A stretch of DNA of 64,000 nucleotides from Aquirufa antheringensis (GTDB lineage: Bacteria; Bacteroidota; Bacteroidia; Cytophagales; Spirosomataceae): the NCBI RefSeq assembly GCF_004307425.1, contig NZ_SEWZ01000003.1:372001-436000 (forward strand). The letters run 5' to 3'. Shown in pieces: positions 35,425-43,976 of this stretch. Under the pieces are notes generated by a model, which did not search any database, was not told the origin of the DNA, and was given only the letters and a program-made list of their open reading frames with translations. Position 1 is the stretch's first letter. The number at the start of each line of letters is the position of its first letter. The position numbers and the translations under genes were made by a program.

Positions 35425-37518
35425 ATGAAGAAGATACTTCCTATTTTCATCCCGCTTTCCTTATTGGTTGTTTGGTTTATGCACGGTTCAGACCTGCAAA
35501 ATCAGATCAATTACCAAGAAGGTGATTTGCAACCCTCTGCTTTGCAACGCAAGGTAGAGAGTAAGGTATTTGAGATTTTGAGCAATTACCATTACCGCAA
35601 AGTGCCGGTAAATGATTCCTTGTCCTCGAAGATTTTCGATTCGTATATCAAGCAATTGGATCCGAATAAGGTGTTCTTCTTGGCATCGGATATAGATGAA
35701 TTAGAAAAGTATCGTTTTACGATTGATGAGGCCCTAAACTTAGGGGATTTAACTTCAGCCTTTCAGATTTATAATGTGTACCAAAGTCGCATGAAAGCAC
35801 GTTACGCTTTCATTACGGCACAATTGGATAAGCCAACGGATTTTACCGTTGATGAAACCTACCAGCCAAACCGAGAGAAAGCGACATGGGCGAAATCGGA
35901 GTCGGAGTTGGATGATTTTTGGCGTAAGGATTTAAAACGTCAATTATTAGACTGGAAAATCGGTGGTAAAGCGGATACAACTTCTGTGCGCGAATTAAAA
36001 GAGCGTTACAAGCGGACGGAAAAGTACATGGCGAAAACGAAGTCAGAAGACGTTTTCCAAGTCTTTATGAACGCCTACACGGAAAGCATTGATCCGCACA
36101 CAACCTACATGATTCCCAAGGCGGCGGAAGAATTCAATAAGGATATGTCCCAAAGTTTCGAAGGAATCGGTGCTACACTTCGTCTAGAAGGCGATTACGT
36201 AAGTATTGTAGACTTAGTTCCGGGTGGCCCCGCATATCGCAGCAAGCAAGTGAACCCGAAAGACCGAATCGTGGGAGTAGCACAGGGAGAGGATGGAAAA
36301 TTCGTCGACATCATCGGTTGGTTTACGGATGATGCGGTGAAATTAATCCGTGGTCCTAAAGGAACCGTCGTTCGCTTAAAGATTTTACCTGCCTCGGGAG
36401 TGACGGGTTCGCCGACCACAGAGGTGCGTATCGTTCGCGAAAAGATTAAACTAGAAGAGCAGACGGCGAAGAAAGAGATTTTGTTCCAAAAGCAAGGAGA
36501 CAAAACCATCAAAATTGGTTTAATCACGATACCCATGTTCTACCGTGACTTCGAAGGTGCTCGCAATAATGAGGCAGGCTTTAAATCTACCTCAGCAGAT
36601 GTGCGCAAGTTTCTTTTGGAGTTCAAGAAAGAAGGAATCGATGCCTTGTTAATTGATTTGCGCAATAATGGTGGTGGATCCTTAATCGAGGCGGTTGATT
36701 TAACAGGCTTGTTTATTACCTCTGGACCGGTGGTGCAGCGTAAAGAATCAACTGGCCAAATCACACAGGAAAATGATGAGAATCCAGAATTAGTCTACGA
36801 TGGTCCCATGGCTGTATTGATTAACCGTTTCTCTGCTTCCGCTTCGGAGATTTTTGCCGGTGCTATTCAAGATTACCAACGAGGAATTATCGTAGGGGAG
36901 CAATCCTACGGTAAAGGGACCGTTCAAAGCGTGTTAGATTTAAGTCGTTTCGTTCGTTCGGAGAAGGAAAATCCAGGTGTATTGAAGATTACTTTGGAAA
37001 AATTCTACCGCATCACAGGAAGTTCTACACAACATAAAGGGGTGAGTCCTGATTTCGCTTTACCATCGGCTTTCTCTGCGGAGGAATTTGGTGAAAGTTC
37101 TCAGCCAAGTGCGTTACCTTGGGATATGATTCGTTCGACTACGTTTACGAAGACAGGAAAAGTGAATCCTGCTACGGTGAAGCAATTACAGGTGGCTTTC
37201 CAAAATCGCTTGAAAACGAAGCCTGAGCTATTGAAATTGAAAGAGGATTTAGAGCGTTGGAAGAAATTAAAGGAAACGAATTCGATTGCATTGCAATATG
37301 ATAAGCGCAAGAAAGAACTAGATGACCAAAAGAAAAAGCCAGATGAGGCTGCGGCTGTGATGGAAGTGTTGGCAGGTGCTGAAGCGGAAGACACGAAGTT
37401 GGTTTCTAAAGAAAAAGACAAGCATGCGAAAGATACGTATTTGAAAGAGACGCAACAGATTATTGCGGATTGGTTGAAAGGACCTTTGGCAAGCGTAAAA
37501 CCTGTGGCTAAAAAATAA
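35425..37518 (+). CDS. prc: C-terminal processing peptidase (Prc/Tsp, S41)
   Basis: A 697-residue periplasmic protease. An N-terminal signal anchor (MKKILPIFIPLSLLVVWFM) is followed by a helical N-domain, a PDZ domain (about 235-320, VSIVDLVPGGPAYRS) and an S41 core. The core carries the catalytic Ser in RFSASASEIFAGAI and the Lys in SYGKGTVQ. A C-terminal Tsp-type domain (about 560-697) is charged and coiled. It trims C-termini of envelope proteins. The ATG at 35425 is preferred over a TTG at 35410 that would overlap the FKBP gene. Its stop overlaps the next start by one base. Confidence 0.93.
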   Translation: MKKILPIFIPLSLLVVWFMHGSDLQNQINYQEGDLQPSALQRKVESKVFEILSNYHYRKVPVNDSLSSKIFDSYIKQLDPNKVFFLASDIDELEKYRFTIDEALNLGDLTSAFQIYNVYQSRMKARYAFITAQLDKPTDFTVDETYQPNREKATWAKSESELDDFWRKDLKRQLLDWKIGGKADTTSVRELKERYKRTEKYMAKTKSEDVFQVFMNAYTESIDPHTTYMIPKAAEEFNKDMSQSFEGIGATLRLEGDYVSIVDLVPGGPAYRSKQVNPKDRIVGVAQGEDGKFVDIIGWFTDDAVKLIRGPKGTVVRLKILPASGVTGSPTTEVRIVREKIKLEEQTAKKEILFQKQGDKTIKIGLITIPMFYRDFEGARNNEAGFKSTSADVRKFLLEFKKEGIDALLIDLRNNGGGSLIEAVDLTGLFITSGPVVQRKESTGQITQENDENPELVYDGPMAVLINRFSASASEIFAGAIQDYQRGIIVGEQSYGKGTVQSVLDLSRFVRSEKENPGVLKITLEKFYRITGSSTQHKGVSPDFALPSAFSAEEFGESSQPSALPWDMIRSTTFTKTGKVNPATVKQLQVAFQNRLKTKPELLKLKEDLERWKKLKETNSIALQYDKRKKELDDQKKKPDEAAAVMEVLAGAEAEDTKLVSKEKDKHAKDTYLKETQQIIADWLKGPLASVKPVAKK

Positions 37519-38318
37519 TGAAAGCGTTAACCGATGTATTGAAAGAATCTTCGAAACTGGTTCGGGAGACCGGCCAATGGATTCTTGCGCAATCATCGCA
37601 GTTTACGAGTTCGGATATTATCTATAAAGGAACGAATGATTTAGTTTCCTTTGTGGATCAGCAGGCCGAAGCGAAATTAAAACAAGGACTTTCAGCTATT
37701 TTTCCAGAGGCGGCCTTTATCGCGGAGGAAACTTCGTCGAATTACGAGGAAGTAGGGGAGGGTTATTATTGGGTGATTGATCCTCTAGATGGAACCACGA
37801 ATTTCCTGCACAAGCTGCCGGTATTCGCCGTTTCGGTGGGTTTGATCCTGAATAAACAGCCCATTCTAGGTTTGATTTATGAGCCTAATCGCGATGAATT
37901 ATTTACCGCGGTGAAGGGACACGGAGCGCATTTGAATGGCAAACCCATTCAGGTTTCTCCTGAAAATTCCTTGTCTAAGTCTTTATTAGCCACCGGATTT
38001 CCCTATTACGATTTCTCCTACCAAGACCGGTATTTAGATTTATTGAAGGAACTAATGCGTTCTTCGCACGGTTTAAGACGCATGGGTGCGGCGGCCATTG
38101 ATTTAGCTTATACGGCCTGCGGTCGTTTTGAAGGCTTTTTTGAGGCTAATCTGAAGCCCTGGGATGTCGCTGCAGGTAAAATCATTATTGAAGAAGCGGG
38201 AGGAATGGTGACCAATTTTTCGGGTGGCCAGGACGTTATTTTTACGGGTGAAATTATTGGTGCAGGTCCCATATTCTCGGAATTTTTAGGAACTTTGCAA
38301 TCTAAGTGGTTTGATTAA
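37518..38318 (+). CDS. suhB: Inositol-monophosphatase family phosphatase
   Basis: A 266-residue Mg-dependent sugar phosphatase. Metal-binding motifs are FIAEETS, IDPLDGTTNFLH and WDVAAGKIIIEEAGG, in the expected order. Members dephosphorylate inositol 1-phosphate and related substrates; the E. coli homologue SuhB also affects rRNA transcription. The substrate here is not known. The start overlaps the protease stop as TAATG, and the small Cys-rich gene follows by one base, so a long operon from 34.7 to 40.2 kb is likely. Confidence 0.9.
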   Translation: MKALTDVLKESSKLVRETGQWILAQSSQFTSSDIIYKGTNDLVSFVDQQAEAKLKQGLSAIFPEAAFIAEETSSNYEEVGEGYYWVIDPLDGTTNFLHKLPVFAVSVGLILNKQPILGLIYEPNRDELFTAVKGHGAHLNGKPIQVSPENSLSKSLLATGFPYYDFSYQDRYLDLLKELMRSSHGLRRMGAAAIDLAYTACGRFEGFFEANLKPWDVAAGKIIIEEAGGMVTNFSGGQDVIFTGEIIGAGPIFSEFLGTLQSKWFD

Positions 38319-38319
38319 T

Positions 38320-38484
38320 ATGGAAAACGGGATCATCTTTTTGGTATTTGCTGCGGCGCTCGTTTATTTAGTTCGCCTGGTATACAATCAGTTTTGGGGT
38401 AAGAATGCAGGGAGCTGTGCCAAAGGCTGTGGTACCTGCGCGGCTTCTTCCTCCATCGAAAAAATGAACAGTGAAAGAAGCTAA
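38320..38484 (+). CDS. Small Cys-rich membrane protein (FeoB-associated type)
   Basis: A 54-residue protein with one N-terminal helix (residues about 5-22, IIFLVFAAALVYLVRLVY) and a Cys cluster SCAKGCGTCAAS. This is the layout of the FeoB-associated Cys-rich membrane protein family found across Bacteroidota, often away from feoB. A role in metal handling is suspected but not established. It starts one base after suhB, and its last 14 bases overlap the start of the ABC transporter in another frame. Cysteine pattern C-x3-C-x2-C and context support it as real. Confidence 0.75.
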   Translation: MENGIIFLVFAAALVYLVRLVYNQFWGKNAGSCAKGCGTCAASSSIEKMNSERS

Positions 38485-40222
38485 TTCCGGTAAAACATTC
38501 GATTTTCAGATCATTAAACGGTTGTATGGCTTTATTCAGCCCTACCGTTTTCGCTTTTGGTTTCTGGTCTTTTTGATTCTTTGTATGGCAGGGATTTCCC
38601 CTGTTGTCCCCCTTTTAATTCGCTATACTTTAGATAATTACCTAGGCTTGACTTTTGCCTCCGATTTAGTTCGTATGCTGGGTTGGATGCTGGGGGCCCT
38701 CTTATTGCAAACAGGTTTGCAGTTTTCTACTTCGTATTTAGCCGGTTATTTAGGCCAAACCGTCATCCGCGACATTCGCATTCAATTGTATGAGAAGATT
38801 GTTCATCTGCGATTAGCTTTCTTTGACGCGACACCTATCGGGCGTTTAGTAACGCGGACGGTGTCGGATATCGAAACATTGAATGACGTTTTTTCAGAAG
38901 GACTAGCCTCTATCGCGGGCGATCTTTTGCAATTATTCCTGATTTTAGGGGTGATGTTTTATGCGGATTGGCGCTTGACCCTGATTATTATTGCGACAGT
39001 CCCTTTTATGATTTTTTCGACTTATGTGTTCAAAGAATACATCAAGAAATCATTCAATGAGGTTCGAACGGCGGTCGCAAATCTAAATTCCTTTGTGCAG
39101 GAACATATTTCTGGGATGTTGATTGTCCAAATGTTCCACGCCGAAAAGCAAGAATTAGCGAAATTCAACCGCATTAACGAGGAACATCGTGACGCTAATA
39201 TTCGTGGTATTTTGGCCTATTCGGTCTTTTTTCCTGTGGCGGACGTCATTGCGGCGATTGGTACGGGGCTAGTTGTCTGGGCAGCATCCACCTACATTGT
39301 GAAGGAAGAGATGGGAGTGGGGACCTTGACCGCATTCATCATGTTTATTAACTTGTTTTATCGTCCCATTCGGATGTTAGCGGATCGTTTCAATACACTA
39401 CAAATGGGGATAGTGTCGACGGAGCGCATTTTAACGCTCTTAGATTCGACGGATTATATCCAAAACAACGGAACCATTCAGGCGGATCACATCGAAGGAA
39501 AAATTGAATTTTCAGATGTCACTTTCGCTTACCAAGAGCCAGAGTGGGTCGTTAAAAACGTGAGTTTTACGGTAGAAGCGGGAAAAACCTGTGCGATTGT
39601 GGGAGCGACTGGAGCTGGAAAATCATCCATTATTGGTTTATTAGGTCGTTTATATGATTGCCAAAGTGGTGAGATCAACATCGATGGCGTTCCTTTGACC
39701 TCTTACGAAATAGGCTCTTTGCGCAAAAACATCGCGGTGGTATTACAAGATGTGTTCTTGTTTAGCTCCTCGATTGCCTATAATATTCATCTAGGTGATG
39801 AGTCGATCACTCAGGATAAAATGGTAGAAGCCGCGAAAGCAGTGGGTGTCCATGATTTTATTCTTTCACTTCCAGGTGGCTATGATTATGAGGTAAAAGA
39901 ACGTGGAGCTACCTTGAGTGTTGGGCAAAGGCAGTTGATTTCGTTTGTGCGTGCTTTGGTCCATAATCCGAAGATTATTGTACTGGATGAAGCCACCTCT
40001 TCCGTGGATTCTGAGACAGAAGTGTTGATTCAGCAGGCGATTTCTACCTTGATGAAAGGGCGTACAGCAGTTGTGATTGCCCATCGCTTGTCTACCATTC
40101 GGAATTCAGATCAAATTTTAGTGATGGATAAAGGGGAAATTAAAGAGCGCGGGACGCAAGATGAATTATTGGCTTTAGATGGTTTATATGCGCAACTCTA
40201 TCACCTACAATTCAGAAAATAA
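38471..40222 (+). CDS. ABC exporter with fused membrane and ATPase domains (MsbA-like)
   Basis: A 583-residue half-transporter: six helices (about 20-320) then an ATPase domain with Walker A GATGAGKSS, signature LSVGQRQL, Walker B IIVLDEATSSVD and the H-loop AHRLST. It acts as a homodimer, probably moving lipid or drug-like substrates outward; MsbA-type lipid flipping is possible but unproven. The start is a GTG at 38471 inside the small Cys-rich gene (14-bp overlap), giving a short N-terminal cytoplasmic stretch. A methionine further in is not available before helix 1. Confidence 0.88.
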   Translation: MKEANSGKTFDFQIIKRLYGFIQPYRFRFWFLVFLILCMAGISPVVPLLIRYTLDNYLGLTFASDLVRMLGWMLGALLLQTGLQFSTSYLAGYLGQTVIRDIRIQLYEKIVHLRLAFFDATPIGRLVTRTVSDIETLNDVFSEGLASIAGDLLQLFLILGVMFYADWRLTLIIIATVPFMIFSTYVFKEYIKKSFNEVRTAVANLNSFVQEHISGMLIVQMFHAEKQELAKFNRINEEHRDANIRGILAYSVFFPVADVIAAIGTGLVVWAASTYIVKEEMGVGTLTAFIMFINLFYRPIRMLADRFNTLQMGIVSTERILTLLDSTDYIQNNGTIQADHIEGKIEFSDVTFAYQEPEWVVKNVSFTVEAGKTCAIVGATGAGKSSIIGLLGRLYDCQSGEINIDGVPLTSYEIGSLRKNIAVVLQDVFLFSSSIAYNIHLGDESITQDKMVEAAKAVGVHDFILSLPGGYDYEVKERGATLSVGQRQLISFVRALVHNPKIIVLDEATSSVDSETEVLIQQAISTLMKGRTAVVIAHRLSTIRNSDQILVMDKGEIKERGTQDELLALDGLYAQLYHLQFRK

Positions 40223-40225
40223 ACG

Positions 40226-40233
40226 TATCTTTG
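40226..40233 (+). promoter_or_regulatory. -7 promoter element before bamD
   Basis: TATCTTTG fits TAnnTTTG and sits in the 18-bp gap between the ABC gene and bamD, 7 nt before the ATG. No matching -33 TTG was seen. Confidence 0.42.
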
Positions 40234-40240
40234 CGGGCTT

Positions 40241-41131
40241 ATGAATTTGAAAAATAAAATACTAGTTTGTTTAATCGCCTTAATCGGTTTAAGTGCGTGT
40301 GGGAAGTTCGAGAAGTTCAGAAAGAGCGCGAGCGTTACGACTAAGTACAAAGCCGCGGTTGATTATTATAAGAAGAAAGAGTTTGATAAGGCTGGGATTC
40401 TTTTTGATGAGGTTTTGCCGCTATTAACGGGTGATTCTACGCAGGAAATGGCCACTTTTTACCAGGCCAAATGTGATTTTGAATTAGCAAACTATACCGT
40501 TGCTAATACGCACTTTAAGCGTTTCTCTGAAGTGTTTTCTCGTTCAGAATATGCAGAAGAGTCGATTTACATGGCTGCCTTTTCGCTTTACAAGGATTCC
40601 CCTAATTTCAATTTAGATCAAACGGGTACTTTAGCGGCTATCAATGAATTGCAGAGCTATTTGAATAATTACCCAGATTCTAAATACCGGGAAGATTGCA
40701 GTTTGATGATCAAGGATTTGCGGAAGAAACTGGAGAAGAAAGCTTATGAAAAGGCTAAATTGTATTACAAAACCTCTCCCTTTAACATCGCTTCTTTGAA
40801 GTCTGCTGTGATTGAGATTACGAATTTCCAACGTGACTTCCCTGATTCTGATTACAATGAGGAGATGGCTTATTTCAAGGTAGTTTCCCAGTTTGATTTG
40901 GCAAAAAGTACAGTCGAATTCAAACAAAAGGAGCGCTACGAAGACGTATTGAAGTTCTATTTAGAATTCATCGATAAGTATCCACAGAGTTCGTTACTGA
41001 AAACAGCTGAAAAATGGTACACGGAGAGCCAAAATGAGGTCACCCGAATCGCCAAATTAGAAGCAGAATACAAGGTATTGCAGGAAAAAGAGAAGTCGAA
41101 TACTTCGAAAATTGCTACGAGCCCTCAATAG
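40241..41131 (+). CDS. bamD: Outer-membrane assembly lipoprotein BamD
   Basis: A 296-residue lipoprotein with lipobox LIGLSACGK and TPR repeats that scaffold the BAM complex for outer-membrane protein insertion. TPR-like segments include AAVDYYKKKEFDKAGILFDEVL and YQAKCDFELANYTVANTHFKRF. The order bamD-rpoZ-DUF4835 is conserved in many Bacteroidota, which supports the assignment. Length is normal for the phylum, and the C-terminal tail is charged and probably disordered. Confidence 0.9.
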   Translation: MNLKNKILVCLIALIGLSACGKFEKFRKSASVTTKYKAAVDYYKKKEFDKAGILFDEVLPLLTGDSTQEMATFYQAKCDFELANYTVANTHFKRFSEVFSRSEYAEESIYMAAFSLYKDSPNFNLDQTGTLAAINELQSYLNNYPDSKYREDCSLMIKDLRKKLEKKAYEKAKLYYKTSPFNIASLKSAVIEITNFQRDFPDSDYNEEMAYFKVVSQFDLAKSTVEFKQKERYEDVLKFYLEFIDKYPQSSLLKTAEKWYTESQNEVTRIAKLEAEYKVLQEKEKSNTSKIATSPQ

Positions 41132-41151
41132 TATTTCTTAAAAATTAACGT

Positions 41152-41159
41152 TAAATTTG
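41152..41159 (+). promoter_or_regulatory. -7 promoter element before rpoZ
   Basis: TAAATTTG fits TAnnTTTG, 20 nt before the rpoZ ATG. No clear -33 element was found. Confidence 0.4.
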
Positions 41160-41179
41160 CAATCTTAAATTATATAGAG

Positions 41180-41506
41180 ATGTCTAAGACTCCAACAAAT
41201 CCATCCATCATTACACGTGATGTAGATAAGATCGCTGCTAAAACTGGTAACGTATACGAATCGATTTCGATCGTAGGACAACGTGCACGTCAGATTTCAA
41301 GCAAGATGAAAGAAGAATTATCAGGTAAATTATCTGAGTTCGCTTCTTCTGTAGATAATTTAGAAGAGATTTTTGAGAACCGCGAGCAAATCGAAATCTC
41401 TAAATACTACGAGCGTATGCCTAAGCCTTCCGCTTTAGCTATCGATGATTTTTTAGCTGATAAAGTAGATTTCAGAAACCGCGAAGAAGGTACAACTGAA
41501 AACTAG
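41180..41506 (+). CDS. rpoZ: RNA polymerase omega subunit (Rpb6-like)
   Basis: A 108-residue protein of the Bacteroidota omega/Rpb6 family, which stabilises the beta-prime subunit during RNA polymerase assembly. The conserved stretch is TGNVYESISIVGQRARQIS, followed by a charged helix and PKPSALAIDDFLADKV. The bamD and DUF4835 neighbours are the usual ones. Length is normal for this phylum and larger than E. coli omega. Confidence 0.88.
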   Translation: MSKTPTNPSIITRDVDKIAAKTGNVYESISIVGQRARQISSKMKEELSGKLSEFASSVDNLEEIFENREQIEISKYYERMPKPSALAIDDFLADKVDFRNREEGTTEN

Positions 41507-41532
41507 TCACCTGTGATTTTAATAGATCGATC

Positions 41533-42435
41533 ATGAAATCAATGCGATTTCTGTTGATATTCCTTTTAAGTTCTTGGGCTGTTCAAGCTCAAGAACTTTT
41601 AACTTCTATTAGTATCAGTACAGAGCAATTACAGCTCGACCAGCAGCGAGGCGGTTCTCAAGTCTATGCTGAATTACAACGAACAATGCAGGAATTTATG
41701 AATGGCCGAAGGTGGTCATCAGATAATTTTGCACCCGAAGAAAAAATCAAATTAACGATTAATTTACTGTTAACGAAGTCCTCCGCCCAGGGAGACATCG
41801 AGGCAACAGCGCGTGTACAAGTTTTGCGTCCCATTTACGGTACCTCCTATGAAACGGTTTTATTGAATTTAGTGGACAAGAATTTCAATTTCAAGTACCA
41901 ATTAGGTACGCCTATTACCTACAATGACAATAGCTTTTCGGATAACTTGAGTTCGATGATGGCATTTTATGCTTATTTGGGACTAAGCTATTCATATGAT
42001 TCTTTTGCCCCAAAAGGAGGAGAACCTTTCGTTCAGAAACTAAATAATCTAACGAATCTAGCCCAAAACGCTGGTTCTGGCTGGGGCGTCATCTCTGATG
42101 TTCGCAGCAGAATGGGTGTATCGGAGAACTTAATTAACCAAAATTTGCAGGGCATGCGAGAGGTGAACTACCAGTACCATCGCCTCTATTTGGATAAAAT
42201 GTCAGAGAATCCGGATGCAGCCAGAAAGGGAATTCTTGATCTATTGAAGTCGATTAGGGAGATGAATACCTTGCGCCCAGGTGCGGCTAGTATTCGCGTC
42301 TTTTTTGATGCCAAATCAGAAGAAATCATTTCCCTTCTGGACGAAGCCCTTCCGGCTGAACGTCAGCAAGCTTTTACATACCTGAGTACGTTGGATCCGA
42401 TTAGGACGGAGGCGTATCGCAGATTATTAAAATAA
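41533..42435 (+). CDS. DUF4835 family periplasmic protein
   Basis: A 300-residue protein with a signal peptide (MKSMRFLLIFLLSSWAVQA). The family is DUF4835, widespread in Bacteroidota beside bamD and rpoZ and linked by annotation to type IX secretion (named PorD in some databases), though a mechanism is not known. Recognisable features are the helical N-terminal segment, an aromatic region FYAYLGLSYSYDSFA and the C-terminal DPIRTEAYRRLLK. Its last 17 bases form part of a 28-bp perfect inverted repeat that likely ends transcription. Confidence 0.8.
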   Translation: MKSMRFLLIFLLSSWAVQAQELLTSISISTEQLQLDQQRGGSQVYAELQRTMQEFMNGRRWSSDNFAPEEKIKLTINLLLTKSSAQGDIEATARVQVLRPIYGTSYETVLLNLVDKNFNFKYQLGTPITYNDNSFSDNLSSMMAFYAYLGLSYSYDSFAPKGGEPFVQKLNNLTNLAQNAGSGWGVISDVRSRMGVSENLINQNLQGMREVNYQYHRLYLDKMSENPDAARKGILDLLKSIREMNTLRPGAASIRVFFDAKSEEIISLLDEALPAERQQAFTYLSTLDPIRTEAYRRLLK

Positions 42436-42476
42436 TAAAGGGCTCACCTGAGCCCTTTATTATTTTAATAATCTGC
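42419..42476. terminator. 28-bp perfect inverted repeat, probable bidirectional terminator
   Basis: Bases 42419-42446 pair perfectly with 42449-42476 around a 2-nt spacer (CC). The arm includes the last codons and stop of the DUF4835 gene. A G+C core (GGGCTCA/TGAGCCC) flanked by A/T-rich arms can act as a terminator in both directions, between the convergent DUF4835 and tilS genes. Confidence 0.8.
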
Positions 42477-42478
42477 TC

Positions 42479-42591
42479 TCAAAGTTCAAAGAGCAAAGTT
42501 CAAAGTTCAAATAGATTTTTTTTCCAATACTATCCCCGCAGGGGATTCCAACATTGATATTTGGTCTTTGCTCTTTAGTATTTGATTTGAA
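42479..42591. repeat. CAAAG-family heptamer arrays with short hairpin
   Basis: Five 7-bp units (42479-42513) of type (T/G)CAAAG(T/A), a hairpin with 6-bp stem and GCA loop (42532-42546), then a second, inverted array (about 42557-42591) that directly abuts the tilS stop codon. The hairpin is the same element as in the 85-bp repeats at 30.1 kb, in opposite orientation. Confidence 0.85.
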
Positions 42592-43920
42592 CTAAAAAGC
42601 TGTGCTTTTTAGTTCAAACACCGCTACCAACTCCGTCTTATCCGTCACCTTATTCCGATTATCAATTCGCTGCCCTAGGATCCAGGCAACAGAACCTTTG
42701 CTTAAAAGGATTTGAGTATTCTTTTTGATAGCCAAGGGCACTTTCTTATCCGTTAGGAAGTCCGAGATAAGCTTCTTTTGGTTCATCCCTAAAGGACAAA
42801 ACCAATCGCCCTCTTGTGCTTTACGTATTTCAAGAGGAAAATCAAGTGTGTCTGCATCAAGACAAGCCACATTCGGATCCGTGATTGCTTTCCAGTCAGC
42901 CGTTCTTTCTTCGATGAAAATATGTAATTCTTGATTTCCCAGTTGAATGACTTCATCTTCCTCCGAGATGACGATGGGTTTGTAATCCGCTTGACTTTTC
43001 TGTGATATGATCCATTGGCCGCGATCGATATTCAAACTATGGCTAGGAGATTCAAAAATGGCACCTACTTTATCCGACTGTAAGATGGCTTCGATGGAGG
43101 TCGAATTGAAGTGGTAGCTGAGTAATAGTTCAGTGAGTAAAACGGTGCTTTTTGGCGTTAATGAAGGTATTTTGACCGTTATATTCCCAGCTGCATCAAT
43201 TGAGCTGTTTTCGCTGATAAAAGCTTGCAATTCTTCTTGCATCCAGGCTTCTATCCCTTTGATTTTTGAACTAGTGGCTGCGAGGGTTTGCTCGAAATGG
43301 GCGTTCAGTTCTTGGAACTTGGGCATTATTTCGTGGCGAATGAAATTGCGTTGGTATTTGGTCGATTCATTCGAAGAATCTTCACGCCAAGCCAATTTGT
43401 GAGCGACTACAAAGTCGAAAATAGCGTCTTGGCTGGCAAATGATAAGGGACGGATTAAATTTCCTGATTTAATGGGAATACCATGAAAACCGGCGATTCC
43501 AGTGCCTCGAACTAGATTAATGAGCATCGTTTCCGCGCTGTCTAATTGGTGGTGACCGGTCGCAATAAAATCATAACCTTCTTTTACACGGATTTCCTCA
43601 AACCATTGGTAGCGCAAAATGCGAGCGGCCATTTGGGTGGAGATCTTTTCCTGTGTGGCGTATGCGTTTGTGTCGAAGCAGATCGTGTGGTAGGGGACTT
43701 TGAGGGTTTTGGCGAATTTCTTCACGAAAACCTCGTCCGCAAGCGATTCTTCACCGCGAAGGCTGAAGTTGACGTGGGCGATTCCAAATTTATATTTGGC
43801 CAAAGAAAACAGTTTACTCAACACAACAGAATCAATTCCGCCACTCACGGCGACTAGAATTTTCTGGTCGGGTTGGAATAAATTCTCTTTTTGGACAAAA
43901 TGGATAAAATCTTCCAGCAT
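42592..43920 (-). CDS. tilS: tRNA(Ile)-lysidine synthase
   Basis: A 442-residue PP-loop ATPase that modifies C34 of tRNA-Ile(CAU) to lysidine so that it reads AUA. The PP-loop is VAVSGGIDSVVL, followed by GIAHVNFSLRGEES and ATGHHQLDSAETMLINLVRGTG. The C-terminal tRNA-binding domain (about 340-442) includes RKAQEGDWFCPLGM. Start 43920 (MLEDFIHFVQKENLF) fits the family; an upstream Met at 43944 is possible. It is divergent from the OstA-like gene with a 56-bp gap. Confidence 0.93.
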   Translation of the reverse strand: MLEDFIHFVQKENLFQPDQKILVAVSGGIDSVVLSKLFSLAKYKFGIAHVNFSLRGEESLADEVFVKKFAKTLKVPYHTICFDTNAYATQEKISTQMAARILRYQWFEEIRVKEGYDFIATGHHQLDSAETMLINLVRGTGIAGFHGIPIKSGNLIRPLSFASQDAIFDFVVAHKLAWREDSSNESTKYQRNFIRHEIMPKFQELNAHFEQTLAATSSKIKGIEAWMQEELQAFISENSSIDAAGNITVKIPSLTPKSTVLLTELLLSYHFNSTSIEAILQSDKVGAIFESPSHSLNIDRGQWIISQKSQADYKPIVISEEDEVIQLGNQELHIFIEERTADWKAITDPNVACLDADTLDFPLEIRKAQEGDWFCPLGMNQKKLISDFLTDKKVPLAIKKNTQILLSKGSVAWILGQRIDNRNKVTDKTELVAVFELKSTAF

Positions 43921-43976
43921 AAAAATGGTAAATTGCGTGTTCAATGGAGCTACGAAATTAGCGATTCAATTTCAAG

